NCBI GenBank assembly: GCA_024698585.1
Contig: JAILRB010000056.1
Span: 1 to 64,000, forward strand
DNA from: Eubacterium sp.
GTDB lineage: Bacteria; Bacillota; Clostridia; Lachnospirales; Lachnospiraceae
Length of the DNA stretch: 64,000 nt
Direction: 5' to 3'
In this document: piece after piece, positions 33,929 through 42,339 of the stretch
Layout: the number at the start of each line of letters is the position of its first letter
Numbering within the stretch: the first letter of the stretch is position 1
Notes under the pieces: model-generated
What the model was told of the DNA's origin: nothing
What the model saw: the letters and a program-made list of their open reading frames with translations, nothing else
Database searches by the model: none
Translations under genes and position numbers: made by a program

Positions 33929-34438
33929 ATGAAGAAGAAAATAATTGTTATTGCGACAGCGGCAATGGTAATGAGTTCTGTTAGTCCAGTCACAGCATGG
34001 GGAGCGGAGATGGAAACAGAGCAGGGAGAGGTAGTATCGAATCCTTGGACTGACCTGTTTGATGAAACAACAAAGGATGAAGGTGGTAAAGGGAGTTCAG
34101 GGAAAGCTGCAAAGACAGAAGGAAGCATTGGGACAGTTAAGATTGTGAAAAAAATCGCCAAGAAGAAAAATGCAAAAAAAATTAAGATTACCATCAAGAA
34201 ATTAAAGGACGTAAACGGATATCAGGTATACGTGTTTAAGAAAAAATCTTTTGCAAAAAAGAACAAAAAGATTCTGTATAAGAAGACAATTACAAAAAAT
34301 ACAAATGTGTTGAAAGTATCAAATAAAAAATTAAGCAAAAAGAAAACACTTTTTGTTAAGGTGCGTGCATTTAAGAAAACGAATGGAAAAAATGTCTACG
34401 GATCCTGGTCGAAAATTGCAAAAGTCAAGGTGAAATAA
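33929..34438 (+). CDS. Small, highly basic secreted protein consisting mostly of the Lys-rich module
   Basis: A 169-residue protein. Signal peptide (1-25, ending AWGA), short acidic region (VVSNPWTDLF, also resembling VDNPWADFF of the previous protein), Gly/Ser/Lys linker, then the Lys-rich FN3-like module (about 68-169, with KKLKDVNGYQVYVFKK and VKVRAFKK). It is 12 bases after the previous gene with AAGGAG and is cotranscribed. It shows that the module can exist alone. It may bind anionic wall polymers and help retain or organise the other module carriers (inference). No catalytic features. Confidence 0.7.
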   Translation: MKKKIIVIATAAMVMSSVSPVTAWGAEMETEQGEVVSNPWTDLFDETTKDEGGKGSSGKAAKTEGSIGTVKIVKKIAKKKNAKKIKITIKKLKDVNGYQVYVFKKKSFAKKNKKILYKKTITKNTNVLKVSNKKLSKKKTLFVKVRAFKKTNGKNVYGSWSKIAKVKVK

Positions 34439-34773
34439 ATAGGCTTGGGTGAATTAAGAAAAGTAAGGAAAACCGTGTAAAAAAATGGCAAAAAGTCCGA
34501 AAAAAATTTTTGAGATAAAAATGAGGAAATTTTTACCGGAAATATGAACAAATTGTTAAGAAAATGACAAAAACAGAGTGGTGAAAAAAGACTATTTTAG
34601 AAGTAGAATTATGAAAAGCCGATTGAATGGGGAAAAACAGAAAAAATAGAGTGTTTGCACAAAATGCCTAAATATTAACAAAAAATGAACAAAAAATGAA
34701 AAAACTGATTTCGAAAAAATGAAAAAGGTGTGAAATTTTTTGAAAAGGTGACGAAATTTTATCAAAGAAGGTT

Positions 34774-34820
34774 AAAAAAGTTAAGAAAAGTGAAAAAAAG
34801 CTAAAAATAGTGAAAAAAAA
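34774..34820. promoter_or_regulatory. Phased A-tracts upstream of the Tad promoter
   Basis: Five A-tracts of four to eight bases start at 34774, 34786, 34793, 34803 and 34813, spaced close to one helical turn, ending 13 bases before a -35 box. This predicts bent DNA or an UP element. The whole 34439-34916 gap is A-rich on the + strand (many GTGAAAAA-like words) and has no gene I can support. Confidence 0.5.
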
Positions 34821-34832
34821 GCTTGTTTGATA

Positions 34833-34860
34833 TTGATTTTTTTCTGGAATTTGGTAAAAT
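34833..34860 (+). promoter_or_regulatory. Promoter of the Tad pilus operon
   Basis: TTGATT (34833-34838), 16-base spacer, TAAAAT (34855-34860), about 56 bases before the prepilin peptidase start. Confidence 0.6.
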
Positions 34861-34916
34861 GATTTTACAGTAAAAAATGAACGAACCAAACAAATAAAGT
34901 TAGGAGATTACATCTC

Positions 34917-35585
34917 ATGATATCTTTGATAATAAGAATACTAATCGGAGTAGCCGCTGGCGTAGCTTGTAAGTTTATTGGAGATTTGATTGAAAAACAA
35001 CTCCTCAAAAACCGAGAGTTGGAATTTAGGCGCGTGAAACATGAGAATGTACTTTTTATTATCGGATCAGCTTTGGCTGGTGGATTGATTACCTGGAGGA
35101 TTTCTTCCGTGGTAGAGATGTGCTACATATTTTTACTGTTAGTAACAGTTGTAGTGATAGTCGAGATGGACATCCATCATCGTGTAATTCCAAATGATAT
35201 ATTGCTGGTAGTGCTAGTTTTAAAGTTGGCATTTGGCATACCGTATTTATTTGGAATGAAAGCATTTCCAGAATTTCATGTTGCTAGTTCGATTTTCGGA
35301 TTGATGGTTAGCTTTGCTATCTTCATCGCACCAGCGCTTCTTGCGAAGCAGGTTGGTATGGGAGATGTAAAACTGGCGGCAGTGATGGGATTTGTCTTAG
35401 GGTTCTTTGGTTGTATGACCGCGATTATAGTTATGGGATTCTTGGTTGCCGGTTACACGGTACTCCAAAGAGATATGCCGGTACTGACCATGGTTAAGAC
35501 AATGATTCCGATGGGACCGTTTTTAGCGGTGGCGATGATAGTGGTGTTGTTATTACCGGACACACTATTCACTATTAACATTTAA
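34917..35585 (+). CDS. tadV: Prepilin peptidase, TadV/CpaA type (A24 family)
   Basis: A 222-residue integral membrane aspartic peptidase that cleaves the leader of Flp-type prepilins at the cytoplasmic face. Both catalytic Asp are visible: Asp85 in EMDIHHRVIPND and Asp150 in the GxGD motif (VGMGDVKLA). About six membrane helices. It lacks the N-terminal methyltransferase domain of type IV pilus PilD, as is usual for Tad systems. It is the first gene of the Tad operon, directly before the pilin. The start follows AGGAGA at 9 bases. Confidence 0.92.
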   Translation: MISLIIRILIGVAAGVACKFIGDLIEKQLLKNRELEFRRVKHENVLFIIGSALAGGLITWRISSVVEMCYIFLLLVTVVVIVEMDIHHRVIPNDILLVVLVLKLAFGIPYLFGMKAFPEFHVASSIFGLMVSFAIFIAPALLAKQVGMGDVKLAAVMGFVLGFFGCMTAIIVMGFLVAGYTVLQRDMPVLTMVKTMIPMGPFLAVAMIVVLLLPDTLFTINI

Positions 35586-35647
35586 TCAGTTTCCGACAAC
35601 GGAATACGTTGTTAGAGATAAATACAAATAATAAGGAGGAACACATT

Positions 35648-35800
35648 ATGATTAAGAATTTCTTAAAGGATGAAAGCGGACAGGGAATGGTAGAATATGC
35701 ACTTATTATTGCATTAATCGCAGTTGCACTTATCGCAGTTGTTGTTCTCTTAAAGAACAAGATTTCTGATACATTCTCAAATGCTGCAAACAACTTATAA
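35648..35800 (+). CDS. flp: Flp-type pilin
   Basis: A 50-residue prepilin, the major subunit of the Tad pilus. The start at 35648 is chosen because AAGGAGGA lies 9 bases before it; an in-frame Met at 35609 has no site and would lengthen the leader. The leader MIKNFLKDESG is cleaved after Gly11 by the prepilin peptidase. The mature part starts QGMVEYALI (conserved Glu and Tyr at +5/+6), followed by a hydrophobic helix and a short polar tail. Size and motif are typical. A stem-loop follows, so pilin mRNA is likely made in excess of the assembly genes. Confidence 0.95.
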   Translation: MIKNFLKDESGQGMVEYALIIALIAVALIAVVVLLKNKISDTFSNAANNL

Positions 35801-35850
35801 GATTTAGTTGCCTAGCGCAATTGAAGATTAAAAAATCAAATTCTAATGGT

Positions 35851-35878
35851 AGTAGGGTGGGTGATTACTCACCCTATT
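35851..35878 (+). terminator. Attenuator-like stem-loop after the pilin gene
   Basis: TAGGGTG (35853-35859) and CACCCTA (35870-35876) pair, with A-T and G-T extensions, followed by an imperfect T/A run. It is weak as a terminator, which fits partial termination that keeps pilin mRNA above assembly-gene mRNA. Confidence 0.55.
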
Positions 35879-35924
35879 ATTCATCCAGGAAAACAGTGAA
35901 TTTAAAGAAAAAAAGGACATATGT

Positions 35925-36332
35925 ATGAAACGAAGATTTTTTAAAAATGAAAAAGGACAGGCCATGGTTGAGTTTGCTATTGTTCTGCCCCTTTTGTTAT
36001 TAATCTTATGTGGTATCTTGGATTTTGGTTGGATTTACTTTAACAAGTATAAAGTTGAAGATGCAACTTATCAGGGTGCAAGGTTCGCATTTGTCGCTAT
36101 TTCAAGGTCGACAGATCCAACGGCTGATGATACTACGATTAGGAACAATACAGCAAACTTTGTTCGGCAGGGATTGCCTGGAAATGGTGCAAATGCCGAC
36201 GTTACTGTAACTATCACAGCAGACACAATCACGGTTGATGTGGAAAACAGAGTAAACTGTCTTACGATTGTTGGACAAACTTTTTTGGGCAGAACATACA
36301 ACGCACAGTCGACAAGTGTCGCGGCTAGATAA
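35925..36332 (+). CDS. tadE: TadE-like minor pilin / pseudopilin
   Basis: A 135-residue protein with the TadE N terminus: NEKGQAMVEFAIVLPLLLL, cleavage expected after Gly at the KG/QA junction, Glu at +5 of the mature protein, then a membrane helix. The extracytoplasmic part is small and rich in Thr/Asp/Val. TadE pseudopilins are processed by the same peptidase and take part in pilus assembly or tip formation. It follows the pilin and has an AAAGGA ribosome site. Confidence 0.9.
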   Translation: MKRRFFKNEKGQAMVEFAIVLPLLLLILCGILDFGWIYFNKYKVEDATYQGARFAFVAISRSTDPTADDTTIRNNTANFVRQGLPGNGANADVTVTITADTITVDVENRVNCLTIVGQTFLGRTYNAQSTSVAAR

Positions 36333-36368
36333 GAAAACAATAAAAATTAGACAAAATGGAGTGTAGAT

Positions 36369-37049
36369 ATGAAGAAAATATATATTATTGCAACGATTTC
36401 AGCTGTAGCATGTGCTATGTTGCTGTTTATCTTTTTACAGAACTATGAGAAAAAAGGTGGAAGTGGTTCTATTCAGGACAAAATCGCAAAAGAAAAAATT
36501 GTAACTGTAGTAGTTGCTCAGCAGGAAATTCCTGAAAACACACAGATTACAGCAGAAATGCTCACGAAAATTCAGGTTCCTCAGAGTGCAGCAAACTATG
36601 ATGCTTTCAACAGCCCGAATGCGGTAGTTGGTAAGTTTACAAATGTTAAGATTTTACCAAAAGAACAGGTATTAAGAGCGAAAGTTTATGATGAAAAAAC
36701 AGGTAACAATGATTCGTTAGCACTTGGATTAGGTAGTGATGTTAACGTTGATGAAGATTCCAGAGCTATCACATTGAACGTTGATTTGGAACAGGGTGTT
36801 GGTGGATACGTACAGAAAGGTGATTTCGTAGACGTATTAGCAGCAAAGTCTGATTCAGAAAATCCTCAGGTATGGATTGAAGGTGCTTATATTATCCGAA
36901 TTGGTGATCAGCACTATACAGCAGAAGCAGGTGTATACACCAGTGTAACTATTGCATGTTCAATGGAAGACTGCCAGAAACTTTATCGCTTACAGTCAAG
37001 TAAGGGTGCAGGATGGAGCTTCAGCTTTGTATTGAGACCTAAAAAATAA
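36369..37049 (+). CDS. cpaB: Pilus assembly protein CpaB/RcpC (SAF domain)
   Basis: A 226-residue protein with one N-terminal membrane helix (about 5-24) and an extracytoplasmic SAF domain (about 45-110; VVVAQQEIPENTQITAEML, the family signature), followed by a RcpC-type C-terminal domain (ITLNVDLEQGVGGYVQKGDFVDVL). In Gram-negative systems it gates or stabilises the secretin; this organism has no secretin gene here, so its job in a monoderm is probably at the wall or in pilus modification. It is in operon order. Confidence 0.9.
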   Translation: MKKIYIIATISAVACAMLLFIFLQNYEKKGGSGSIQDKIAKEKIVTVVVAQQEIPENTQITAEMLTKIQVPQSAANYDAFNSPNAVVGKFTNVKILPKEQVLRAKVYDEKTGNNDSLALGLGSDVNVDEDSRAITLNVDLEQGVGGYVQKGDFVDVLAAKSDSENPQVWIEGAYIIRIGDQHYTAEAGVYTSVTIACSMEDCQKLYRLQSSKGAGWSFSFVLRPKK

Positions 37050-37079
37050 AAACTAAGTTAGAGAAAGTGGTGAATTAAT

Positions 37080-37832
37080 ATGAGAAATAAGGAAGACAGA
37101 AATGAAGATGTAATGCGTGATGCCACTGTAGTTGCCGTTTTTGGAACAAAGGGTGGAACAGGAAAAACTACTTTTGCTGTAAACTATGCAATGTCATTGC
37201 AGGATATTGGGAAAAAAGTATTATTGGTAGACCTGGATCTCCAGTTTGGAGATGTTGGAGTATTCTTAGATATTCCAAAATTTGAGACGATTTCAGATTT
37301 GGTAACGGATGGCGATTTTTCTCTTGAAAATGTTAACACATATTTGTTTAAACATAAGAGTGGGATGCAGGTTATGTGTGCACCGAATTCACCAGAATTT
37401 GCAGAATTGGTAAAACCGGATCACATTAGCATGATTGTAGATGTATTAAGAAATGAGTTCGACTATATCATTTTTGATTTAGGACCAACCATTGACGAAA
37501 CATCCCTTCAGGCAGTTGATATTTGCAATGATATTTGCTTTATTATCACACCGGATATTTCAAGCTTGAAGAATGCCAAGGTATGTTTGAAAGTATTAGA
37601 TACTTTGGGATTGACCGGAAAAGTTAAATTAATCTTGAATAAGGACGGTAGTTCGGATATTAAAGCAAAGGATATGGAAGCTGCTTTAGGTGTGGGAATG
37701 AATTTAACAATTCCTTTCGACGCAAAGAGTGCAATTGCTTCCGTTAACAGAGGTATTCCGATTGTTACAGCTGCTCCAAAGTCAAAGGTAAGTAAAGTTA
37801 TCAAAGATTTTGCAGAACAGGGAAGTAAGTAA
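37080..37832 (+). CDS. cpaE: CpaE/TadZ-like MinD/ParA-type ATPase
   Basis: A 250-residue ATPase that places the Tad machinery in the cell, usually at a pole. The deviant Walker A motif is FGTKGGTGKTT (about residues 20-30), then VDLDLQFGD (Walker A' Asp) and DYIIFDLGPT (Walker B). It lacks the N-terminal receiver-like domain of longer CpaE proteins, so localisation signals must differ. Position between cpaB and cpaF is standard. Confidence 0.9.
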   Translation: MRNKEDRNEDVMRDATVVAVFGTKGGTGKTTFAVNYAMSLQDIGKKVLLVDLDLQFGDVGVFLDIPKFETISDLVTDGDFSLENVNTYLFKHKSGMQVMCAPNSPEFAELVKPDHISMIVDVLRNEFDYIIFDLGPTIDETSLQAVDICNDICFIITPDISSLKNAKVCLKVLDTLGLTGKVKLILNKDGSSDIKAKDMEAALGVGMNLTIPFDAKSAIASVNRGIPIVTAAPKSKVSKVIKDFAEQGSK

Positions 37833-37855
37833 GGAAGTCATTAAGGAGGAAGAAT

Positions 37856-39370
37856 ATGTCATTACTTGAAAGAATGGGGAAAATTAGTACTCCAGAAGTG
37901 AAGCCGGAAGTGAAAGCACCGGAACCTGAAGAGACGCCAGTTGCGAAAGAAGAACCGGTTGTTGAGGAGAAAAAAGAGGAAGCGAGCGAAGCGGCTGAAA
38001 CAGCAGATGTTGTTGAAGCTCCGGAAAAAGTAAGCGTTTCAAGTCTTTGGAAGACAAATACCTCTCAGAAAACAGCTCCTCCGAAGAAAGAAGAAAAAAC
38101 CAACGAAGTGGACGAAAAAATGCTACAGATTATTGAAAATACTCATAAAGAAGTAGCAACTATTTTATCCAGAACAGATAAAATTGAAAGTCCGGAAGAA
38201 ATTGAAAAGTTAATTGAAGAGATTGTTGAAGAAAACAACTCTGATATGAAACGTAATGATAAGTCAAAAGTTATCAAGACGGTTTACGATGAAATCACTG
38301 GTTTGGGACCGTTAGAAGAACTTTTGAATGATAAAGATATCAGCGAAGTTATGGTTAACGGACCAAAACAGATTTATGTGGAAAAAAGAGGTAAGTTAAC
38401 AAAATCAAACGTAACTTTTAATGACGAAGAGCATGTTCGAAGAATTATCGATCGAATCGTAACTCCGTTAGGAAGAAGAATTGATGATTCTAATCCGATG
38501 GTTGATGCGAGACTTGCAGATGGATCCCGTGTTAACGCTATCGTTCCACCGTTAGCATTAAACGGATCAACAATTACAATTCGAAAGTTCTCTGACACTC
38601 CATTAGGGGTAAATGATTTGATTGGATTCGGTTCTCTGTCAAAGGAAATGGCTGAGTTTTTGGAAGCGGCAGTATTAGGTAAGTTAAATATTCTCGTATC
38701 CGGTGGTACTGGTTCTGGTAAAACGACACTGTTAAACGTTTTGTCAGCTTTTATCCCAGCGGATGAACGAATTGTTACTATCGAGGATGCTGCCGAATTA
38801 AAACTGTTGCAGGATCATGTAGTATCACTGGAAAGCCGTCCTGCTAACTTGGAAGGAAATGGAGCGATTACCATTCGAGATTTGGTAAAGAACTCTCTTC
38901 GTATGAGACCTGACCGAATCGTTGTAGGTGAGTGTCGAGGCGGTGAAACGGTAGATATGCTTCAGGCCATGAACACAGGTCATGATGGATCTTTGACAAC
39001 AGCTCATGCGAACTCGCCAAGAGACGCGTTGCTCCGTATCGAGACCATGTTCATGATGTCAGGTATGGAAATTCCGGTTACTGCGATTAGACAGCAGATT
39101 GCCGGAGCGTTGGATGTTATTGTACAGCAGGCCAGACTTCGTGATGGTTCCAGAAAGGTTATTAGTATTTCAGAAGTAACCGGAATGGAAGGAGATATCA
39201 TTACTACTCAGGAAATTTTCAAATATCATATTGAAGGATATGATTCAAATAATAAAGTCGTTGGTAGATTTATGAGCACAGGTGTTAAACCGATTTGTTG
39301 TGATAAGATGACAGCAAATGGTGCGAAAGTGAAAGACACTTGGTTCTTTGAAGACCGAATGAGAATGTAG
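37856..39370 (+). CDS. cpaF: Tad pilus assembly ATPase CpaF/TadA
   Basis: A 504-residue secretion ATPase of the GspE/VirB11 family that powers pilus extension (and perhaps retraction). Walker A is SGGTGSGKTT (near residues 282-291), Walker B region is MRPDRIVVGECRGGE, and the His box is TAHANSPRDAL. Residues 1-95 are an acidic Glu/Pro/Ala/Val extension not typical of the core fold; it resembles the acidic extension of the permease at 14821 only in composition. It is followed by TadB and TadC, its membrane partners. The start follows AAGGAGGA. Confidence 0.95.
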   Translation: MSLLERMGKISTPEVKPEVKAPEPEETPVAKEEPVVEEKKEEASEAAETADVVEAPEKVSVSSLWKTNTSQKTAPPKKEEKTNEVDEKMLQIIENTHKEVATILSRTDKIESPEEIEKLIEEIVEENNSDMKRNDKSKVIKTVYDEITGLGPLEELLNDKDISEVMVNGPKQIYVEKRGKLTKSNVTFNDEEHVRRIIDRIVTPLGRRIDDSNPMVDARLADGSRVNAIVPPLALNGSTITIRKFSDTPLGVNDLIGFGSLSKEMAEFLEAAVLGKLNILVSGGTGSGKTTLLNVLSAFIPADERIVTIEDAAELKLLQDHVVSLESRPANLEGNGAITIRDLVKNSLRMRPDRIVVGECRGGETVDMLQAMNTGHDGSLTTAHANSPRDALLRIETMFMMSGMEIPVTAIRQQIAGALDVIVQQARLRDGSRKVISISEVTGMEGDIITTQEIFKYHIEGYDSNNKVVGRFMSTGVKPICCDKMTANGAKVKDTWFFEDRMRM

Positions 39371-39419
39371 AATTAACAATTAACGATAGCTTGGGTGCAA
39401 GCAGAAAGTTGGAAAATAT

Positions 39420-40400
39420 ATGTATTATATAATGGGTATATCTTTCGTTGCGATGATATTTGTATTTTCTATAATGACTCTATTTTTGACCAGTCTTGAA
39501 AAAGATAAGATGGAAATTGAAAAGAGAGTGCAAGGTCTTGTTACTGTGGATACAGAACCGGAACCGGAAAAAGAAAGTCGAAGATTACGCAGAAAGAAAG
39601 AAAAAGAAAAAGATAAAGAAAAAAGTAGTATTCAGTTATCTGATGATATGAAAAAGAGAATTCAGGGAATTGAAGAAGAGTTGTATAACTTGGGATTCAA
39701 GATTTCCACAAAGAACTTTTTCATTATGTGGTTCGGAGCTGCAGTACTTATCCCTCTTGTTTTCACAATGTTAGGGTTTAATCAGATTATCGCATTAGCA
39801 GGTTTAGCTGTTGCAGTTGTTTTCCCAATTTTCTATCTTAGAAGAAAAAAGAAAAAGAGAAGAGAAGCATTGGAAGAACAGTTGGTTGATGCTATTGGTG
39901 TATTGATTAATGCGTTGCGTGCCGGTTATACATTCCAGTCTGCGATTTCAACAATTGCAGATGATATGGATGATCCGATTGCTGAAGAATTTGGACGTGT
40001 GTTCAGAGAAACACAGCGAGGTATTACATTGGAAGAAAGCTTAGATGCTCTTTCTGAAAGAATCGGCAGTGATGACTTATCAATCATGTGTACTGCTATT
40101 AATATTCAGAGACAGGTTGGTGGTAACCTTTCTGAAATTCTTGAAAATATTTCAGGAACTATTAGACAGCGTATCTCATTAAAGGGTGAAATTAAGTCGA
40201 AAACATCCAGTGGACGTATTTCGGGTTACATTGTAGGTGCGCTTCCGGTATTTATTTTGTTAGGTGTTTCGTTAATTAATCCGATGTATTCTGATACATT
40301 GCTTCATACTGGAACAGGACATATCCTGTTGATTGCCAGTGCATGTTTAGAAGGAATTGGATTTGCGGTAATACAGAAAATTGTAACGGTTAAATATTAA
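39420..40400 (+). CDS. tadB: Tad pilus platform protein TadB
   Basis: A 326-residue membrane protein with the GspF/T2SSF domain (about 150-280, EEQLVDAIGVLINALRAGYT), two N-terminal-half helices near residue 110-145 and a helix at each end. It forms the inner-membrane platform with TadC and transmits ATPase motion to the pilin. A Lys/Glu-rich cytoplasmic loop (about 45-80) precedes the central helices. Standard position after cpaF. The ribosome site is weak (GAAAGTTGGAAAAT), so translation may depend on the upstream gene. Confidence 0.9.
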   Translation: MYYIMGISFVAMIFVFSIMTLFLTSLEKDKMEIEKRVQGLVTVDTEPEPEKESRRLRRKKEKEKDKEKSSIQLSDDMKKRIQGIEEELYNLGFKISTKNFFIMWFGAAVLIPLVFTMLGFNQIIALAGLAVAVVFPIFYLRRKKKKRREALEEQLVDAIGVLINALRAGYTFQSAISTIADDMDDPIAEEFGRVFRETQRGITLEESLDALSERIGSDDLSIMCTAINIQRQVGGNLSEILENISGTIRQRISLKGEIKSKTSSGRISGYIVGALPVFILLGVSLINPMYSDTLLHTGTGHILLIASACLEGIGFAVIQKIVTVKY

Positions 40401-40433
40401 TTAGAAAGAAATTAAGGATATGGAGGAATACAT

Positions 40434-41360
40434 ATGAATGCAATGGCTATAATAGTGACTTTAGTATTTATGGTGTCCGTGTTTTTCGTATACGTTGCAA
40501 TTTTCCAATTCTTTGAAACCCGAACAAAGATGAATAAACGTCTTGAAGGGGTAAGAGAAGAACAGGAATATCTTGGCGAAGAAGAAAATGAAAAGAGCGG
40601 CTTAAAAGATAGAATTCGTCAGCAACAGTCAGACAGACGAATGAGAATTACTCGTGAAAAGGCAAAGAAAGAGGTTAACAATGAAGCTGAATCAAGCATT
40701 GAAGCATTGCTTGACAAGGCGGATGTGGATTTCACAGCAAACCAGTTTACAGCTATCAGAGTAATTTTAATGATTACTGCGGTAATGTTAGGATTCTTCC
40801 TGACAGGAACATTGTCATTGACTACTATACAGAGAGTGGCAGTAATTCTTGTTTTGGCAATTATTGCCATAATTTTGCCGACCCGTGTTTTGGTAATGAA
40901 AATTGATTCAAAGAAGAAACATATCAGACAGCATCTTCCGGATGTAATGGATTTGCTGGTAGTAAGTGTTGAAGCGGGATTAGGTTTTGATGCTGCGTTG
41001 GCAAAACTTTATGAAAAAGATAAATCGCCATTGATGCAGGAATTCATGCAGGCGTCTCGAGATATTAAGCGAGGTGTTTCGAAGAAGGAAGCGTATGATG
41101 CTCTTGCAAAAAGATGCGACGTAAAGGAAATGACTTCATTTGTAATGGCTATTATTCAGGCGGATCAGATGGGTATTTCCGTTCGATCTATTTTAAGAAC
41201 ACAGTCAGAGTCCTTAAGAGAAAAGAGAAGGCAGCGTGCAGAAGAAAAAGCTTTAAAGGCACCGGTATTGATGCTTCTCCCTCTGGTTATTTTTATCTTC
41301 CCGGTTATCTTCATTGTGTTACTGGGACCAGCGGCTATTACAGCGATGAGTAGTTTTTAG
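40434..41360 (+). CDS. tadC: Tad pilus platform protein TadC
   Basis: A 308-residue partner of TadB with the same T2SSF domain (about 165-290, HLPDVMDLLVVSVEAGLGF, a family signature). Membrane helices lie near residues 5-25, 100-145 and at the C terminus. It is 33 bases after TadB with a GGAGG site. Together with CpaF they are the core motor. Confidence 0.92.
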   Translation: MNAMAIIVTLVFMVSVFFVYVAIFQFFETRTKMNKRLEGVREEQEYLGEEENEKSGLKDRIRQQQSDRRMRITREKAKKEVNNEAESSIEALLDKADVDFTANQFTAIRVILMITAVMLGFFLTGTLSLTTIQRVAVILVLAIIAIILPTRVLVMKIDSKKKHIRQHLPDVMDLLVVSVEAGLGFDAALAKLYEKDKSPLMQEFMQASRDIKRGVSKKEAYDALAKRCDVKEMTSFVMAIIQADQMGISVRSILRTQSESLREKRRQRAEEKALKAPVLMLLPLVIFIFPVIFIVLLGPAAITAMSSF

Positions 41361-41377
41361 AATAGTAGGAAATTTTT

Positions 41378-41722
41378 ATGAAATGCAAAAAAGTATTTGT
41401 AAATCAGACAGAAATTGGTAAAATATATATAGCGGATAATTTCTTTTTGAGATTAAGAGGCTTAATTGGAAGAAATCCATCGGAAGTGGGAGCACTGTTT
41501 ATTAAACCGTGCTCTCAAATCCATACATTCATGATGTCAGCGCCCATTGATGTGGTTTACGTTGATGTAAATGGAACGGTTCTGAAGATTGATGAGAACG
41601 TTCCGAAAAATAAGTGTAAGCCGATTGTGAGAAAAAGCAAGGCGGTAGTAGAGTTCCCGGCATTTAAGGCGAAGGAACTAAACATCAACATTGGTGATGT
41701 GATAACAATTTCCGAAAATTAA
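41378..41722 (+). CDS. DUF192 protein
   Basis: A 114-residue soluble protein of the DUF192 family: FLRLRGLIGR near the start and the core SQIHTFMMSAPIDVVYVD are family hallmarks. Typical DUF192 proteins are 110-160 residues; many are exported, but no signal peptide is visible here. The family has no firm biochemical role to my knowledge. It lies 17 bases after tadC, so it is cotranscribed with the pilus genes; such neighbours are frequent in Tad loci of Clostridia. Confidence 0.85.
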   Translation: MKCKKVFVNQTEIGKIYIADNFFLRLRGLIGRNPSEVGALFIKPCSQIHTFMMSAPIDVVYVDVNGTVLKIDENVPKNKCKPIVRKSKAVVEFPAFKAKELNINIGDVITISEN

Positions 41723-41747
41723 AGAAGGGTTAGATGGTGATTGAAAA

Positions 41748-42293
41748 ATGAGTGAAGAAAATGTATCGATTGAAGACTTACGAAGTGCGGTAGAAAATGA
41801 ACACAGATTTGCCACAGTGCTTCGTGGCTATGACAAAAAAGCTGTTAATACATACCTGAAAGAAATGGAAGAAAATTACCAGCAGTCTTTAGCTGAATAT
41901 GATGAGAAAAGAGTAGATATCATTAAAGAAAATGAACTTCTGAATGAAAAAGTGGAAATCTTAAATGCCAGAATTAAGGATTTGAATGCTCGTTTAGATG
42001 CAAAAAGAGATAATGACGAAAAGATTCGTCAGACAGTAATGGCAGAAATGAGTGTAAAAACAAATCAGATTAAAAGTGAAAAACGTGAAGTTGAGTTGAA
42101 ATTAACAGAGACAGAAAAAGAATTAGAAAACTTTAAGGCAGATGTTAAGGAAGCAACCGGTGAATTAAACGGAATGAGTGAGAAACTTGAAAAACTTCTT
42201 AGAGAAAAGTTTGACGAATGTGCAGAAATCATTAAAACTTGGGAAACACAGCATGGCGTTGTTGTGGAAAATATTGAAAATCAGGTTAAATAG
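41748..42293 (+). CDS. Coiled-coil protein, DivIVA-like N terminus
   Basis: A 181-residue soluble protein. Residues 10-45 (ENEHRFATVLRGYDKKAVNTYL) resemble the membrane-binding start of DivIVA/GpsB proteins, where FxxxxRGYD is conserved. The rest is almost all coiled coil (KENELLNEKVEILNARI and following). DivIVA-like proteins gather at cell poles or curved membrane. In a Tad operon with a CpaE lacking its receiver-like domain, it could be the polar marker for the pilus machine (inference). Confidence 0.75.
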   Translation: MSEENVSIEDLRSAVENEHRFATVLRGYDKKAVNTYLKEMEENYQQSLAEYDEKRVDIIKENELLNEKVEILNARIKDLNARLDAKRDNDEKIRQTVMAEMSVKTNQIKSEKREVELKLTETEKELENFKADVKEATGELNGMSEKLEKLLREKFDECAEIIKTWETQHGVVVENIENQVK

Positions 42294-42339
42294 TGATGTA
42301 AAAAATATTCTTTTTGAATAAGGGTTAGGAGAGATGCTT

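Noticed and set aside
34668-34889. Phe-rich open frame on the - strand in the A-rich gap
   Set aside because: Poly-A on the + strand reads as Phe on the other; there is no start signal or domain.
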